Origin: Hartmannibacter diazotrophicus
GTDB lineage: Bacteria > Pseudomonadota > Alphaproteobacteria > Rhizobiales > Pleomorphomonadaceae
Direction: 5' to 3'
Length of the DNA stretch: 64,000 nucleotides
Assembly: GCF_900231165.1 (NCBI RefSeq)
Contig: NZ_LT960614.1
Coordinates: 1,858,550-1,922,549 of the forward strand
In this document: piece by piece, positions 8,586 to 16,837 of the stretch
How positions within the stretch are numbered: the stretch's first letter is position 1
How the letters are laid out: each line of letters starts with the position of its first letter
The notes under the pieces: model-generated
What the model was told of the DNA's origin: nothing
The model's input: the letters and a program-made list of their open reading frames with translations, nothing else
The model's database searches: none
Made by a program: the position numbers and the translations under genes

Positions 8586-9611
8586 TTACTGGAAATAGGC
8601 CGCGGCCTCTTTGGGCGACACGGTCGCCGTCACCGACCAGTAGCCGGGCTTGCCCTCGGTCTCATCGAGACGTTCGCCAAGGTTTTCGTTCGAGACGAAG
8701 GGGATCGGAATGTAGATGGCATTGCCATAGACGCCGCCGAAAATCCCGTCCTTGAACTCTTTGCCCTGCAGCTTCAGCACGGCGACGTTGAGCGCCGAGG
8801 CCATCACGCCCGGAGGGTTGATCGAGGCGCCGGAATTGAGCTTCTCGTCGTTCCAGACGGTCAGGAAGTCCTTGCGGATTTCTCCGGTGGCGGCAATCTC
8901 GTCCTTCTTGCCGGCGGCCATGATGGCGCGCCATGCGCCGGCGGCCATGCCGTCCTGCACCCAGACGCCCTGAATGTCGGGGTAGGTGGCGATCAAGTTC
9001 TGCATCGCCTGCTGGCCCTGGGCCTGATCCCAGTTGGCATTCGCTTCGTTGAGGACCTTGATGTCCGGGAATTCGGCGAACACCTCGCGGTAGCCGGCAA
9101 CGCGCATTTCGTTGGCCGGATGCCCGGCAACGCCGTTGATCGTCACCACGTTGCCCTTGCCGCCGAGCGTTTCGGCGAGCCACTTGGCCGACTGGACCGC
9201 CCAGCCCTTCTGGTCGATGCCGACGTAGATCGCGTCCTTGGAGGAGACTTCGGCGTCGGTTGCGATGACGAGAATGCCCCGGGCTTTGGCCTGCGCGAAG
9301 ATCGGGCTGAAGGCGGTCGGGCTGTTGGGGTTGACGATGATCGCGTCGACGCCCTGATTGATGAAGTTGCGGATCTGGCCGATCTGGCCCTGCGCGTCGA
9401 CGTTGGCGCTCTGGACGACGACTTCGATATCGACGCCCTTCTCCGCCCAGGCCTTCGCGGCAGTCTCGGCTTCCTCGATCATCTGGGTGCGCCATTCGCT
9501 GCCGACCCAGCCGTTCGAAAGGCCGATCTTGAACGTCTCGGCGTCCGCATGAACGGTCGCCGCGAAGAGGGCGGCCGCCATGGTCGCCAGTGAAAGCCAG
9601 CTCTTTTGCAT
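8586..9611 (-). CDS. Sugar ABC transporter periplasmic substrate-binding protein
   Basis: A 341-residue protein with a Sec signal peptide (basic MQK, hydrophobic stretch LSLATMAAALFAATVHA, probable cleavage near residue 23-25) and a type-I periplasmic binding fold (Peripla_BP_4): QIRNFINQGVDAIIVNPNS, IATDAE, and DAIYVGIDQKGWA are characteristic hinge and ligand loops. It is the first gene of the minus-strand operon and binds the sugar in the periplasm. The upstream region carries two LacI-type palindromes. The ligand is not identifiable from motifs. Confidence 0.92.
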   Translation of the reverse strand: MQKSWLSLATMAAALFAATVHADAETFKIGLSNGWVGSEWRTQMIEEAETAAKAWAEKGVDIEVVVQSANVDAQGQIGQIRNFINQGVDAIIVNPNSPTAFSPIFAQAKARGILVIATDAEVSSKDAIYVGIDQKGWAVQSAKWLAETLGGKGNVVTINGVAGHPANEMRVAGYREVFAEFPDIKVLNEANANWDQAQGQQAMQNLIATYPDIQGVWVQDGMAAGAWRAIMAAGKKDEIAATGEIRKDFLTVWNDEKLNSGASINPPGVMASALNVAVLKLQGKEFKDGIFGGVYGNAIYIPIPFVSNENLGERLDETEGKPGYWSVTATVSPKEAAAYFQ

Positions 9612-9694
9612 TTCCTTCCTCCATTCCCTCCGAGGGGAGGGTTGATCTCGATGCCCAGCTCTTGAAGGATTGGCTCGGGCTTTTCGAAATAAAG

Positions 9695-9710
9695 ATGTAA
9701 CCGATTACAT
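9695..9710. promoter_or_regulatory. LacI-type operator O1 (proximal)
   Basis: The 16-base site ATGTAACCGATTACAT is a palindrome with one mismatch and the central CG step typical of LacI-family sites. It lies 83 bp upstream of the binding-protein start codon and matches the distal site at 15 of 16 positions. Confidence 0.75.
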
Positions 9711-9817
9711 TCTTTGGAAAATTGTTTGGTCAGCCGCTTCGACAATCCGTCGAACGGTCTTGTTGACCGATGGCATCTTGAGGATGCCTGCCCTCCCTTC
9801 AAGCCTCACGATGAGTA

Positions 9818-9833
9818 ATGTAATCGATTACAT
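9818..9833. promoter_or_regulatory. LacI-type operator O2 (distal)
   Basis: ATGTAATCGATTACAT is a perfect 16-base palindrome with a central CG step. Together with the 9695-9710 site (centre-to-centre 123 bp, close to 12 helical turns at 10.5 bp per turn) it could support looping by a tetrameric repressor. The regulator is presumably the LacI protein at 4043-5062. Confidence 0.75.
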
Positions 9834-10012
9834 TTGTCAACGATACAGGGCGCCGATCGGGAAGGGCAGGCGCGACGTGGTGGCGTAGGCAAGCAGGGTT
9901 GGGACGGCGGCGACCAGCCAGTGAATTCCGGCCCACCCGCCGGCCGCCAGAAGACGGGAGGCGATGATCGGGTCGGCGGTGACGCCGCCGCAAGTCTCCG
10001 GCGGACGGGATG

Positions 10013-10408
10013 TCAGCCGTTGTAATCCTCGTCGGAGACCTTCTCCAGCCAGGTCACGGGGCTGCCGTCGATGCTTTCCTGGATGGCGATGTGGCTCATG
10101 GCCGTCTCGGAGGCGGCGCCGTGCCAGTGCTTCTCGCCGGCCGGAAACCAGACGATGTCGCCCTGGGAAATCTCCTCGACGGGACCGCCCTCGCGCTGGA
10201 CGCGGCCGCGCCCGAAGGTGACGATCAGCGTCTGGCCGGCGGGGTGGGTGTGCCAGGCTGTGCGCGCACCGGGCTCGAAGGTGACATGAGCGCCGCTTGT
10301 CCGTCCGGGCTCTTCGGCCGCAAAGAGGGGATCGATGCGAACGGTACCGGTGAACCAGTCGCCCGGCCCGGGACGGGACGCGGCGGTTCCGGAACGGATG
10401 ATTTTCAT
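10013..10408 (-). CDS. Small cupin-fold protein
   Basis: A single-domain cupin of 131 residues. Metal-binding motif 1 is visible as [12 protein letters not shown] (two His, then Gln/Glu position) and motif 2 as [11 protein letters not shown]. It resembles the cupins annotated as carboxymuconolactone decarboxylase-associated or mandelonitrile-lyase-like. I chose the ATG at 10408 because an AGGAGCC-like site precedes it and the cupin starts directly after; the upstream in-frame sequence is unlike any cupin. It stands alone, so no pathway can be proposed. Confidence 0.8.
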   Translation of the reverse strand: MKIIRSGTAASRPGPGDWFTGTVRIDPLFAAEEPGRTSGAHVTFEPGARTAWHTHPAGQTLIVTFGRGRVQREGGPVEEISQGDIVWFPAGEKHWHGAASETAMSHIAIQESIDGSPVTWLEKVSDEDYNG

Positions 10409-10574
10409 GAGAGGCTCCTTTTCTTCCGCGCGTTCAGCCGCGCAGCGTTTGAAATCGGTCGGCGAGGGCCGGACGGCCGTGCGGGTGAGCATGAAGCAGT
10501 TCGGCCTGACGGACGCCACGTCCGTTGCGCTCTCGCCCCGCCGATCGAGGGCCTCGGTCCGTCGTCGGGCGCGA

Positions 10575-11378
10575 TTACCGCGCCCGTTCGATCAGGGCCA
10601 TCGCGGCCGCCGGGTTTTTCACCTTGTGGCCGCTGATGACATAAAGATAGACATCGCGCGGCTCTCCGGGCGCGGGGGCGGCGACATAGTCCAGCCCGTC
10701 GGGTGTGTTGCCTGATGCCCAGCCCTTTGCTCGCGCCGCCCAGAGATCGACCGCTTCGGCGGAATAGCCGAGTTCCTCGTTCTCCTGCGTTCCCATGATC
10801 CGCGCATAGACGAACGGGGCGGTGGGGTCGGCGATCTGGGGATGCTCGCTGTCGCCCGCGATGACGACGGCAACGCCATGGTCATGGGCGAGGGCGATGA
10901 AGTCGGGCACGCGAAAACTGTCGTGCCGCACTTCGACGACATGGCGCAGGGTGCGCCCTTCCACCGATTTCGGCAGCAGCTTCAGGAAGGCGTCGAAGTC
11001 GTCCGGATCGAACTTCTTGGTTGCCATGAACTGCCAGTTGATGGGGCCGAGCTTGTCCTTCAGTTCCGTCACGCCGCTGTTGAAGAAGCGCTCGATCGTC
11101 TCGCCGGCATCGGCAAGCACCCGTCGATTGGTCGCAAAGCGCGGAGCCTTGAGCGAGAACACGAAATCCTCAGGCGTCTCCGCGTGCCACTTGGCGAAGC
11201 TCTCCGGCTTTTGCGACCCGTAATAGGTCCCATTGATCTCGATGGAGGTCAGGTGGCGGCTGGCATAGTCCAGCTCGCGTTTCTGCGACAGCTTTTCCGG
11301 ATAGAACGCACCTCGCCAGGGCGCATAGGTCCAGCCGCCGATGCCGATTCTGATCCGGCCTCTTCCTTCGACGCTCAA
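10575..11378 (-). CDS. DUF72 domain protein (TIM-barrel, YecE-like)
   Basis: A 267-residue DUF72 protein: [17 protein letters not shown] near the N-terminus, [33 protein letters not shown] and the later VEVRHDSF and YARIMGTQ segments are the family's conserved blocks. The function is not established; the fold is a TIM barrel related to isomerases. No ATG gives a sensible start. TTG at 11376-11378 lies 5 bases after AGGTGA and is preferred; GTG at 11385-11387 is an alternative but its ribosome site would be too close. The 3' end is followed by the cupin gene in the same direction after 166 bp. Confidence 0.8.
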   Translation of the reverse strand: MSVEGRGRIRIGIGGWTYAPWRGAFYPEKLSQKRELDYASRHLTSIEINGTYYGSQKPESFAKWHAETPEDFVFSLKAPRFATNRRVLADAGETIERFFNSGVTELKDKLGPINWQFMATKKFDPDDFDAFLKLLPKSVEGRTLRHVVEVRHDSFRVPDFIALAHDHGVAVVIAGDSEHPQIADPTAPFVYARIMGTQENEELGYSAEAVDLWAARAKGWASGNTPDGLDYVAAPAPGEPRDVYLYVISGHKVKNPAAAMALIERAR

Positions 11379-11845
11379 TGTCGTCACCTTTCCTGTTTGA
11401 TGCGACGTTACGAGACCCCAGGAGGCCGGAGCCGCGCAACCCGAATTCTGTTCATGAGTGCCTTTTCGGGGTCGCGTCGGGAGCTTTTTGTTTGCTGCGA
11501 GGTGAGGGGATCGCGGGACCGGAGGCTGGAGCGTATGCTCGGCGATCATGCCACGAACTGGCGGTCGCCTCGCATTGTGATTCGCCGAAAGGGGATCGGC
11601 GGACCTCGCGCCGGGGCTGCCGGTTCTCAGAAGGCGCTGTCTCTGGATCACTTCTGCGGGGCAATGCCGCGATCCGGCGTCGCATCGCCGATCCGGGCGC
11701 TAAAGCATACGGCAAATTACTGCTGGGGCGATGTTCCGCGTTTTCGGTTACGCGATCTTTACGACTATCTACAACCTTCACAACAGAGCGCTTGCAGCCC
11801 ACTCGGGCTCGCCAACCACCTGTTCCGTCGAGAGTTGACACATCC
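11379..11845. other. Divergent intergenic region, no feature recognised
   Basis: This stretch of 467 bp lies between the DUF72 gene (minus) and the chemoreceptor gene (plus). Short open frames occur on both strands but none has a recognisable product or a good ribosome site. The last 140 bp before the chemoreceptor are less GC-rich and probably contain its promoter. I found no convincing operator or RNA structure. Confidence 0.4.
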
Positions 11846-13162
11846 ATGACATTGTCGATCCAGGGCCGTTTCGTCACGATGGTCGCCGCGGCCGCCATCA
11901 TCATGCTCTCGGGAACCGGTTACGCCTTCTATGTCTTCCGGACTGCGCTCGTCGCCCAGCTTGGCGACGCCCAGTCGGCGGCGGCTTTCGTGGGCGAGGG
12001 CGTCTCGGGACGGATCGACAGCCTGATCTTCGAACAGATGATCCGGATCGCCATGGTCTGCCTGCCGGTGGGCGTCGCGTTCCTCGCGCTCGCCATCGTT
12101 CTGGCCGTCGGGCTCGCCCGGCCGCTGGCGCGTCTGCAGGGCGGGCTCGAACGCCTGTCGCAGGGCGATCTCGATGTGGAGGTTCAGGGAGCCGAGCGGC
12201 GCGACGAGATCGGCCGGATTGCCCGCTCCGTGATCGGCTTCAGGACGAAGCTTGCCGAACGGGCTGAAGAGGAAGTCCGCCAGAAGGCCGCGCAGCAAAG
12301 TCGGCTGGAAGAGGAACGCAGCGCGCTGATGACCGACGTGGCGGCTGATTTCGAGCGCACGGTCATCAAGGTCGTCGAGGCGCTTTCCCGGGCGGCCCGG
12401 ACCGTCGGCACCAACTCCAGCGAGTTGCGCGGCGCGGTCGGGTCGTCGCAGGCCGCCGTCGAGGAGGTGGAGAGGGCGAGCGAGGAGGCCAGCCAGTCCG
12501 TCGACCACGTCTCCGCGTCGGCGGAGGACATGGCCCGCTCGATCGCCACCATCGGTCATGACGTGGACCAGGCCGCCGCCATTGCCGCCAAGGCCGTCGC
12601 CGAGGCCCGTGCCACGGATGCGGTGGTCGGGCGCCTGTCGGATTCAAGCCGTGCGATCGGCGAGGTGGTCGAGCTGATTACCCAGATCGCCAGTCAGACC
12701 AATCTTCTCGCGCTCAATGCCACCATCGAGGCGGCGCGGGCCGGCGCCGCCGGGGCGGGCTTTGCCGTTGTCGCCAACGAAGTGAAGACGCTGGCCGAGC
12801 AGACCACCCGGGCAACCGCCGATATCTCCGCCCAGGTCTCCTCGGTCCAGAGCGTTGCCACCCAGGCTGAGGAAGCCATTCGCTCCATCGCGGCGACGAT
12901 CGATCAGATCAGCGCCATTTCCGGAACGGTTCGCGAGGCGGTCGAGGATCAGACGGTCTCGACCCGGAAAATCGGCGAGAATGTCCGGATCGCGAATGCG
13001 AGCTCCGGACGGGTCGTGCGCAACATCGGCATGCTGGCCGAGGCCATGGATGCGAGCCAGGCGGCGACGCGGGAAATGGAGACCGCCTCGGAAGAACTGA
13101 CCTCGCTCTCGGGCGCGCTTCAGGATCAGGTGAGTCAGTTCATGCGCAACATCCGCTCCTGA
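11846..13162 (+). CDS. Methyl-accepting chemotaxis protein with minimal periplasmic domain
   Basis: A protein of 438 residues. Two membrane helices (about 10-31 and 66-90) enclose only about 35 residues, too few for a classical ligand-binding domain. A HAMP domain follows (about 91-140, [21 protein letters not shown]), then a long coiled-coil signalling domain. The highly conserved tip is present at about residues 278-320 ([20 protein letters not shown] and [10 protein letters not shown]). There is no C-terminal CheR/CheB-docking pentapeptide; it ends MRNIRS. It signals to CheA, perhaps sensing an internal or membrane state rather than a soluble periplasmic ligand. Neighbours give no hint of a stimulus. 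Confidence 0.9.
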   Translation: MTLSIQGRFVTMVAAAAIIMLSGTGYAFYVFRTALVAQLGDAQSAAAFVGEGVSGRIDSLIFEQMIRIAMVCLPVGVAFLALAIVLAVGLARPLARLQGGLERLSQGDLDVEVQGAERRDEIGRIARSVIGFRTKLAERAEEEVRQKAAQQSRLEEERSALMTDVAADFERTVIKVVEALSRAARTVGTNSSELRGAVGSSQAAVEEVERASEEASQSVDHVSASAEDMARSIATIGHDVDQAAAIAAKAVAEARATDAVVGRLSDSSRAIGEVVELITQIASQTNLLALNATIEAARAGAAGAGFAVVANEVKTLAEQTTRATADISAQVSSVQSVATQAEEAIRSIAATIDQISAISGTVREAVEDQTVSTRKIGENVRIANASSGRVVRNIGMLAEAMDASQAATREMETASEELTSLSGALQDQVSQFMRNIRS

Positions 13163-13212
13163 TCGTTCCAGGGATACGATCCGTCGCCGCGGCGGGCCAG
13201 GCTGCGGTCCGT

Positions 13213-14625
13213 CTACTGGATGTTGTAGGGTACGACCGTGCGGTGATGCGGGTCGATGACGAGCTGGCGCTTGAGGGGCGGCGCGGCGCGCTGGCCGCAA
13301 TTGGCCCGCTCGCAGATGCGGCAGGAGATGCCGATCGGCTCGAAGGCCGTCTTGCTGGAAAGATCGAGCCCGTCGGCATAGACGAAATCCTCCGCGTAGG
13401 AAATTTCGCAGCCAAGCGCGATGGCGTAGTTGCGTTGGGGTGTCCTGAAGCCGTGGCCGCCCTTGGAAATCTCCGTCGCGATGCAGAGATAACGGACGCC
13501 ATCGGGCGTTTCCGCCAGCTGCCGGATGATGCGTCCCGGCGTCTCGAAGGCCCGGTGCACGTTCCACAGCGGGCAGGCGGCACCGAATCGCGCGAACTGC
13601 AGCTTGGCGGCGCTGTGACGCTTGGTGATGTTGCCGGCCCGGTCGATCTTGGCAAAAAAGATCGGGCTGCCCTTGAAGCCCGGGCGTTGCAGCGTACTGA
13701 GGCGGTGCGCAACCTGCTCGATGCCCGCCCCGAAATGGGCCGAGAGCAGTTCCAGATCGTGCCGCATGTCCTTGGCGGCGGCGCGGAACGGCCGGTAGGG
13801 CAGGACGAGGGCGCCGGCAAAATAGTTGTAGAGACCGATCTCGCAGATCTCCCTTGCTTCCGCCGAGCGGAATTCCGCCTTCTGCACAAGTGCCTCGACC
13901 GCCTCCTCCATTTCCAGCTGCCCGATCTGGAAAGCGAGCTGGAAATTGCGGGTGGAGAGCGGCTGATACGGGTTGAGGGTCAGAAGCCGCGTTTCCGGAT
14001 CGAAATGCCGGATGATATCGGCGTCCGCGGCCGTCCGGCCGATGCGCACGCCGTGCTGCCGTTCCAGATGCGTGACAAGCGCCGCGCCGCTTTCGATCTC
14101 GCCGATGCCGAGCTTGAGCGCGAGGTCCTCCGCGGCGATGTCGAGGTCGTGGACGTAATTGTCCACGAAATGAAAGAAGTCGCGGACTTCCTCGTAGGGG
14201 GTAGGGTCGGAAACACCGGTCCTTGACCCGAGTGAGGCATCGAGGCTTGCAAGCTGCTCGCTGTTCTTGCGGAAGGACTGGTGGCACAGGATCAGCGCGC
14301 GCGCGATATTCGGGGCATTCTGCGCGACGAGCTTCAGTTCCTGCAGGCCGACGGAAAATCCGTCGAAGACCGGATCGGCCATCGCTTCGGCCAGTGCGGA
14401 CAGCAGCCTGTCGCTGTCGCTGCCGGCGAGCGAGGCGATGTCGACATGGAGCTTGTCGGCAAGGGCCAGCAGCACGGCCGCCGAAACGGGACGCTGGTTG
14501 TTCTCGATCTGGTTGAGATAGCTGGCGGAAATGCCGATACGCTCGGCGAAGGCAGCCTGCGTTGCGTCGCTGGCTTCGCGGATGTCACGGATCTTGCGGC
14601 CGATGTAGAGCTTCTGAAACGCCAT
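13213..14625 (-). CDS. XRE-family short-chain fatty-acid-type regulator (ScfR/RamB-like)
   Basis: A protein of 470 residues. An N-terminal XRE helix-turn-helix (about residues 9-62, KIRDIREASDATQAAFAERI then ISASYLNQIENNQRPVS) is followed by an IrrE/ImmA-like region and a C-terminal domain with clustered cysteines (CRICERANCGQ), the layout of short-chain acyl-CoA responsive regulators such as RamB and the propionate/glyoxylate regulators of alphaproteobacteria. The zinc-protease HExxH of IrrE is lost: the equivalent stretch reads LAFQIGQLE. The ATG at 14625 gives the family N-terminus MAFQKLYIGRKIRDIR. Its target genes (isocitrate lyase, methylcitrate genes) are not in the window; the palindromes directly upstream suggest autoregulation. 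Confidence 0.87.
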   Translation of the reverse strand: MAFQKLYIGRKIRDIREASDATQAAFAERIGISASYLNQIENNQRPVSAAVLLALADKLHVDIASLAGSDSDRLLSALAEAMADPVFDGFSVGLQELKLVAQNAPNIARALILCHQSFRKNSEQLASLDASLGSRTGVSDPTPYEEVRDFFHFVDNYVHDLDIAAEDLALKLGIGEIESGAALVTHLERQHGVRIGRTAADADIIRHFDPETRLLTLNPYQPLSTRNFQLAFQIGQLEMEEAVEALVQKAEFRSAEAREICEIGLYNYFAGALVLPYRPFRAAAKDMRHDLELLSAHFGAGIEQVAHRLSTLQRPGFKGSPIFFAKIDRAGNITKRHSAAKLQFARFGAACPLWNVHRAFETPGRIIRQLAETPDGVRYLCIATEISKGGHGFRTPQRNYAIALGCEISYAEDFVYADGLDLSSKTAFEPIGISCRICERANCGQRAAPPLKRQLVIDPHHRTVVPYNIQ

Positions 14626-14973
14626 GTTTGCAACTTCGCAAAATGCAATTTGCATTTTTATACATATTGCAGGCGCGCCTTTCAATGGCTTCCGCCTTCC
14701 GGCCTAGTCGCCTAAGGAAATGCGCGGGAGATGGAACGTCAGGACGGATCGGCGAGGAACTGCTCCGTCCAGCAAATGCTGCACCTGCGAAGCGATCGGG
14801 CGCTGTTCCGTTGGCAATCCGCCAGCCGGACCTCGACAGACCCGTCCGCTGATCCACCGTGCACAGGCGTTCCCGTCACGAGAGCATGATGCTCCGGGCT
14901 CAAAGGTGCAGGGCGGCGCGAAAGGCACTCGCATGACTTCATGGGACTGCCGCCGCTCCAGGGAGAAATCGAC
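14626..14973. other. Divergent intergenic region between the ScfR-like and LuxR-type genes
   Basis: These 348 bp contain the ScfR-like operator array next to the minus-strand start. The right part leads to the LuxR-type gene, with a GGAGA ribosome site at 14961-14965. No further gene was recognised. Confidence 0.5.
14627..14657. promoter_or_regulatory. Adjoining TTTGC/GCAAA palindromes, probable ScfR autoregulatory operator
   Basis: Two palindromes meet here. TTTGC-N6-GCAAA spans 14627-14642 and AAATGCAA-T-TTGCATTT (perfect, 17 bases) spans 14641-14657. RamB-type regulators are known to bind TTTGC/GCAAA half-sites. The array begins 1 base upstream of the regulator's ATG, so binding would block its own transcription or initiation. 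Confidence 0.7.
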
Positions 14974-15411
14974 ATGACCGAGATGGCTATCGTCAATATC
15001 GACACGAGTGAACCGACCCGCTGGGAAATGCCGGCGACGCGCACCTCTGCGCCATCGGTGGCGAAGCGCTCCCGCGAGGTTGAGCGCGGCGAGGTGCTGG
15101 ACGATCTGCTCCGTCTCGGCGAAGACGACGTGGAGGAATGCCTTGCCAGCCTGACCACGATGCAGAGGCTTGTGCTGCAGCATCTGGCCTGCGGCTATCT
15201 CAACAAGCAGATTGCCTATCGCTGCGGAATTTCACTCGCCACGACGAAGTCGCATATCTCGCAGGTCATTCACAAGATGCGGTCCCACTGCCGCACCGAG
15301 GCAGCCGTCAAATACGCCCTGCATATGCAGCGGCAGGCCCATACGGCCGATCTTGAACGCTGCGCGAAGACGGGAGCCTGTGGGCGTCTTTCAGAAGACG
15401 TTGCGATGTGA
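14974..15411 (+). CDS. Small LuxR-type helix-turn-helix protein
   Basis: A 145-residue protein. Residues about 60-118 form a GerE/LuxR-type DNA-binding domain: LTTMQRLVLQHLACGYLNKQ, then ISLATTKSHISQVIHKM. The usual receiver or autoinducer domain is absent; the first 55 residues are polar and without recognisable fold. The ATG at 14974 has GGAGA seven bases upstream and is preferred over ATG 14941. No target is evident. It may be a stand-alone regulator or pair with a partner that supplies sensing. Confidence 0.75.
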   Translation: MTEMAIVNIDTSEPTRWEMPATRTSAPSVAKRSREVERGEVLDDLLRLGEDDVEECLASLTTMQRLVLQHLACGYLNKQIAYRCGISLATTKSHISQVIHKMRSHCRTEAAVKYALHMQRQAHTADLERCAKTGACGRLSEDVAM

Positions 15412-15418
15412 GGCCTTG

Positions 15419-15444
15419 AGACGTCCGGTCTGAAGCGGACGTCT
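15419..15444. terminator. Possible bidirectional terminator hairpin
   Basis: A perfect 9-bp stem AGACGTCCG / CGGACGTCT with an 8-base loop lies between the ends of two convergent genes (LuxR-type ending 15411 and DUF3306 ending 15479). There is no strong T-run, so it is only a candidate. Confidence 0.45.
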
Positions 15445-15478
15445 TGACCGCCGCTCCGCCGCGCAGGCTGCCTGCCGT

Positions 15479-16210
15479 TCAGCCCTGAAGCCGCTGGCGG
15501 ATCGACACCCGCCTCGGCGCTTCGGTCGGCTCATCGACTGGCGGTGGGCTCTCGTCGCCATCCATCCCGGCGCCTTGCACCTCAGCCGCGGCGTCGGCCG
15601 GGTAGGCCTCCATCTGGGGCGTGGTCGTTGCCTCGATCTGTGGGGGTGCCGCTGCTGCGCCGTCCTGCTCCCCGACCTCGGCGATGGTGGTTTCGTCGGG
15701 CGCACCCTCGGCCATGTCGGGTTGGCCTTGCTCCGGAGCCTGCGTGAGCCGGCCGGTCGCCTTCTGGGCCGCCTGTTCGGCCTCGCTCAAGAAGCCGCGT
15801 CCCGCCTCCCAGATCGACGAATAGACCCGGTGGACCGGATTGTTGAAATCGTCGTCGTAGTCGTTCAGGCCGTCGATATTGGCGAGCACCGGGTTGGAGC
15901 GCCAGAGCTTGCGCAGTGCGGCCTTGCGCAGCGTGTCCGGCACGCCGCGTTTCATGAAGATCTTGAAGTCGTCGCCGAATGTCAGGCTGTCGAGATCGAT
16001 GGCCTCGGCGGCCTTGCGGTTCTCCTCAAGTTCGAGGTCGGGTGCCTGATCCTCGGGTGCCGCGCCGGCCTCGATAACATCATTGCGCTCGGCGGCAACC
16101 TCGGTCGGATCGTCGGGCACCCCGCCGCTCGCGATGGCCTGCTTGCGCCGCGACCAGCGCGTCAGAAAATTCTCTCCGCCATCATCCACCGGAGGCTTGC
16201 GCTCAGCCAT
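15479..16210 (-). CDS. DUF3306 domain protein, formate dehydrogenase accessory
   Basis: A protein of 243 residues. The N-terminal half (FLTRWSRRKQAI, LDLDSLTFGDDFKIFM-like block, VPDTLRKAALRKLWRSNPVL) is the DUF3306 signature; the C-terminal half is low-complexity, acidic and Pro/Ala/Glu-rich and probably unstructured. DUF3306 genes occur almost only beside DUF3305 and periplasmic formate dehydrogenase genes. Here the start overlaps the DUF3305 stop by 8 bp. The biochemical role is not known; assembly or electron-transfer support is likely from context. Confidence 0.85.
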   Translation of the reverse strand: MAERKPPVDDGGENFLTRWSRRKQAIASGGVPDDPTEVAAERNDVIEAGAAPEDQAPDLELEENRKAAEAIDLDSLTFGDDFKIFMKRGVPDTLRKAALRKLWRSNPVLANIDGLNDYDDDFNNPVHRVYSSIWEAGRGFLSEAEQAAQKATGRLTQAPEQGQPDMAEGAPDETTIAEVGEQDGAAAAPPQIEATTTPQMEAYPADAAAEVQGAGMDGDESPPPVDEPTEAPRRVSIRQRLQG

Positions 16211-16748
16211 CGAGCCGACCTCCGCTCGGGCGCTCGCGGTTGAGGAAGATCGGCTCCTTGCCGAAGAGATGCTCCTCTTCCTTGATGCCCTCGCGTCGGC
16301 GCTTCTTGAAGGCGTGCTCCACGTGGTGGTGATCGACGAAGGCCTTGATCGCCTCCTCGATTTCGGCGGGCATGGCGACCCGCTCGACGATGTCGTCGGC
16401 GTTGTCGTCGTGATCCTGCGCCAGATAGGGCGAGGCCGTCACCGCGTGGACATACCAGGGCAGGGGATGGCTGCCGTCCTCGTTGCGCCGCAGGACGACA
16501 TAAAGCGCCGGCACCTCGGCGTTGAAATTATGGACATAGGCTTCGGTCTCGGCGGCAAAGCAGGTGAGTTCGGAAACCCCCATGAAATAGCGGGTCACGC
16601 TGTCGTCTTCGACCAGAACGTCGCCCGGCTGAAGTCCGTCCGCGACTGGCATCACGCCGACCGGGATCCACGTGTGGCTGATCCATCGGGAGCTCGATTT
16701 GCGCCGTTCCACCAGAACGCCGACGAGGATCGTCAATTCGCGGTCCAT
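16203..16748 (-). CDS. DUF3305 domain protein, formate dehydrogenase accessory
   Basis: A protein of 181 residues that starts MDRELTILVGVLVERRKSSSRW, the typical DUF3305 opening (a statement of specificity such as SSRWI...HTWIPVGV), with no signal peptide or membrane helix. The start at 16748 is preferred over upstream ATGs because only from here does the sequence look like the family. It is divergently placed 89 bp from the multi-ferredoxin gene and overlaps DUF3306 by 8 bp. Function unknown; conserved in the same setting in many alphaproteobacteria. Confidence 0.85.
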   Translation of the reverse strand: MDRELTILVGVLVERRKSSSRWISHTWIPVGVMPVADGLQPGDVLVEDDSVTRYFMGVSELTCFAAETEAYVHNFNAEVPALYVVLRRNEDGSHPLPWYVHAVTASPYLAQDHDDNADDIVERVAMPAEIEEAIKAFVDHHHVEHAFKKRRREGIKEEEHLFGKEPIFLNRERPSGGRLDG

Positions 16749-16837
16749 GCCGATTGCGCCTTCCGTTTCCTCATGTTTTTCTTTCGAATTCCTATAAACA
16801 GGGTATCGTGTTTCAGCGCGACAGCAAGGGAATAAGA

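Larger units (their letters stand above)
9612..10012. other. Intergenic region with the sugar-operon promoter and operators
   Basis: These 401 bp separate the sugar operon from the cupin gene, which is transcribed in the same direction. The left part has the leader of the binding-protein gene with two LacI-type palindromes 107 bp apart; the stretch between them is relatively AT-rich and probably holds the promoter. From about 9840 to 10012 I see no gene and no clear signal. Confidence 0.6.
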
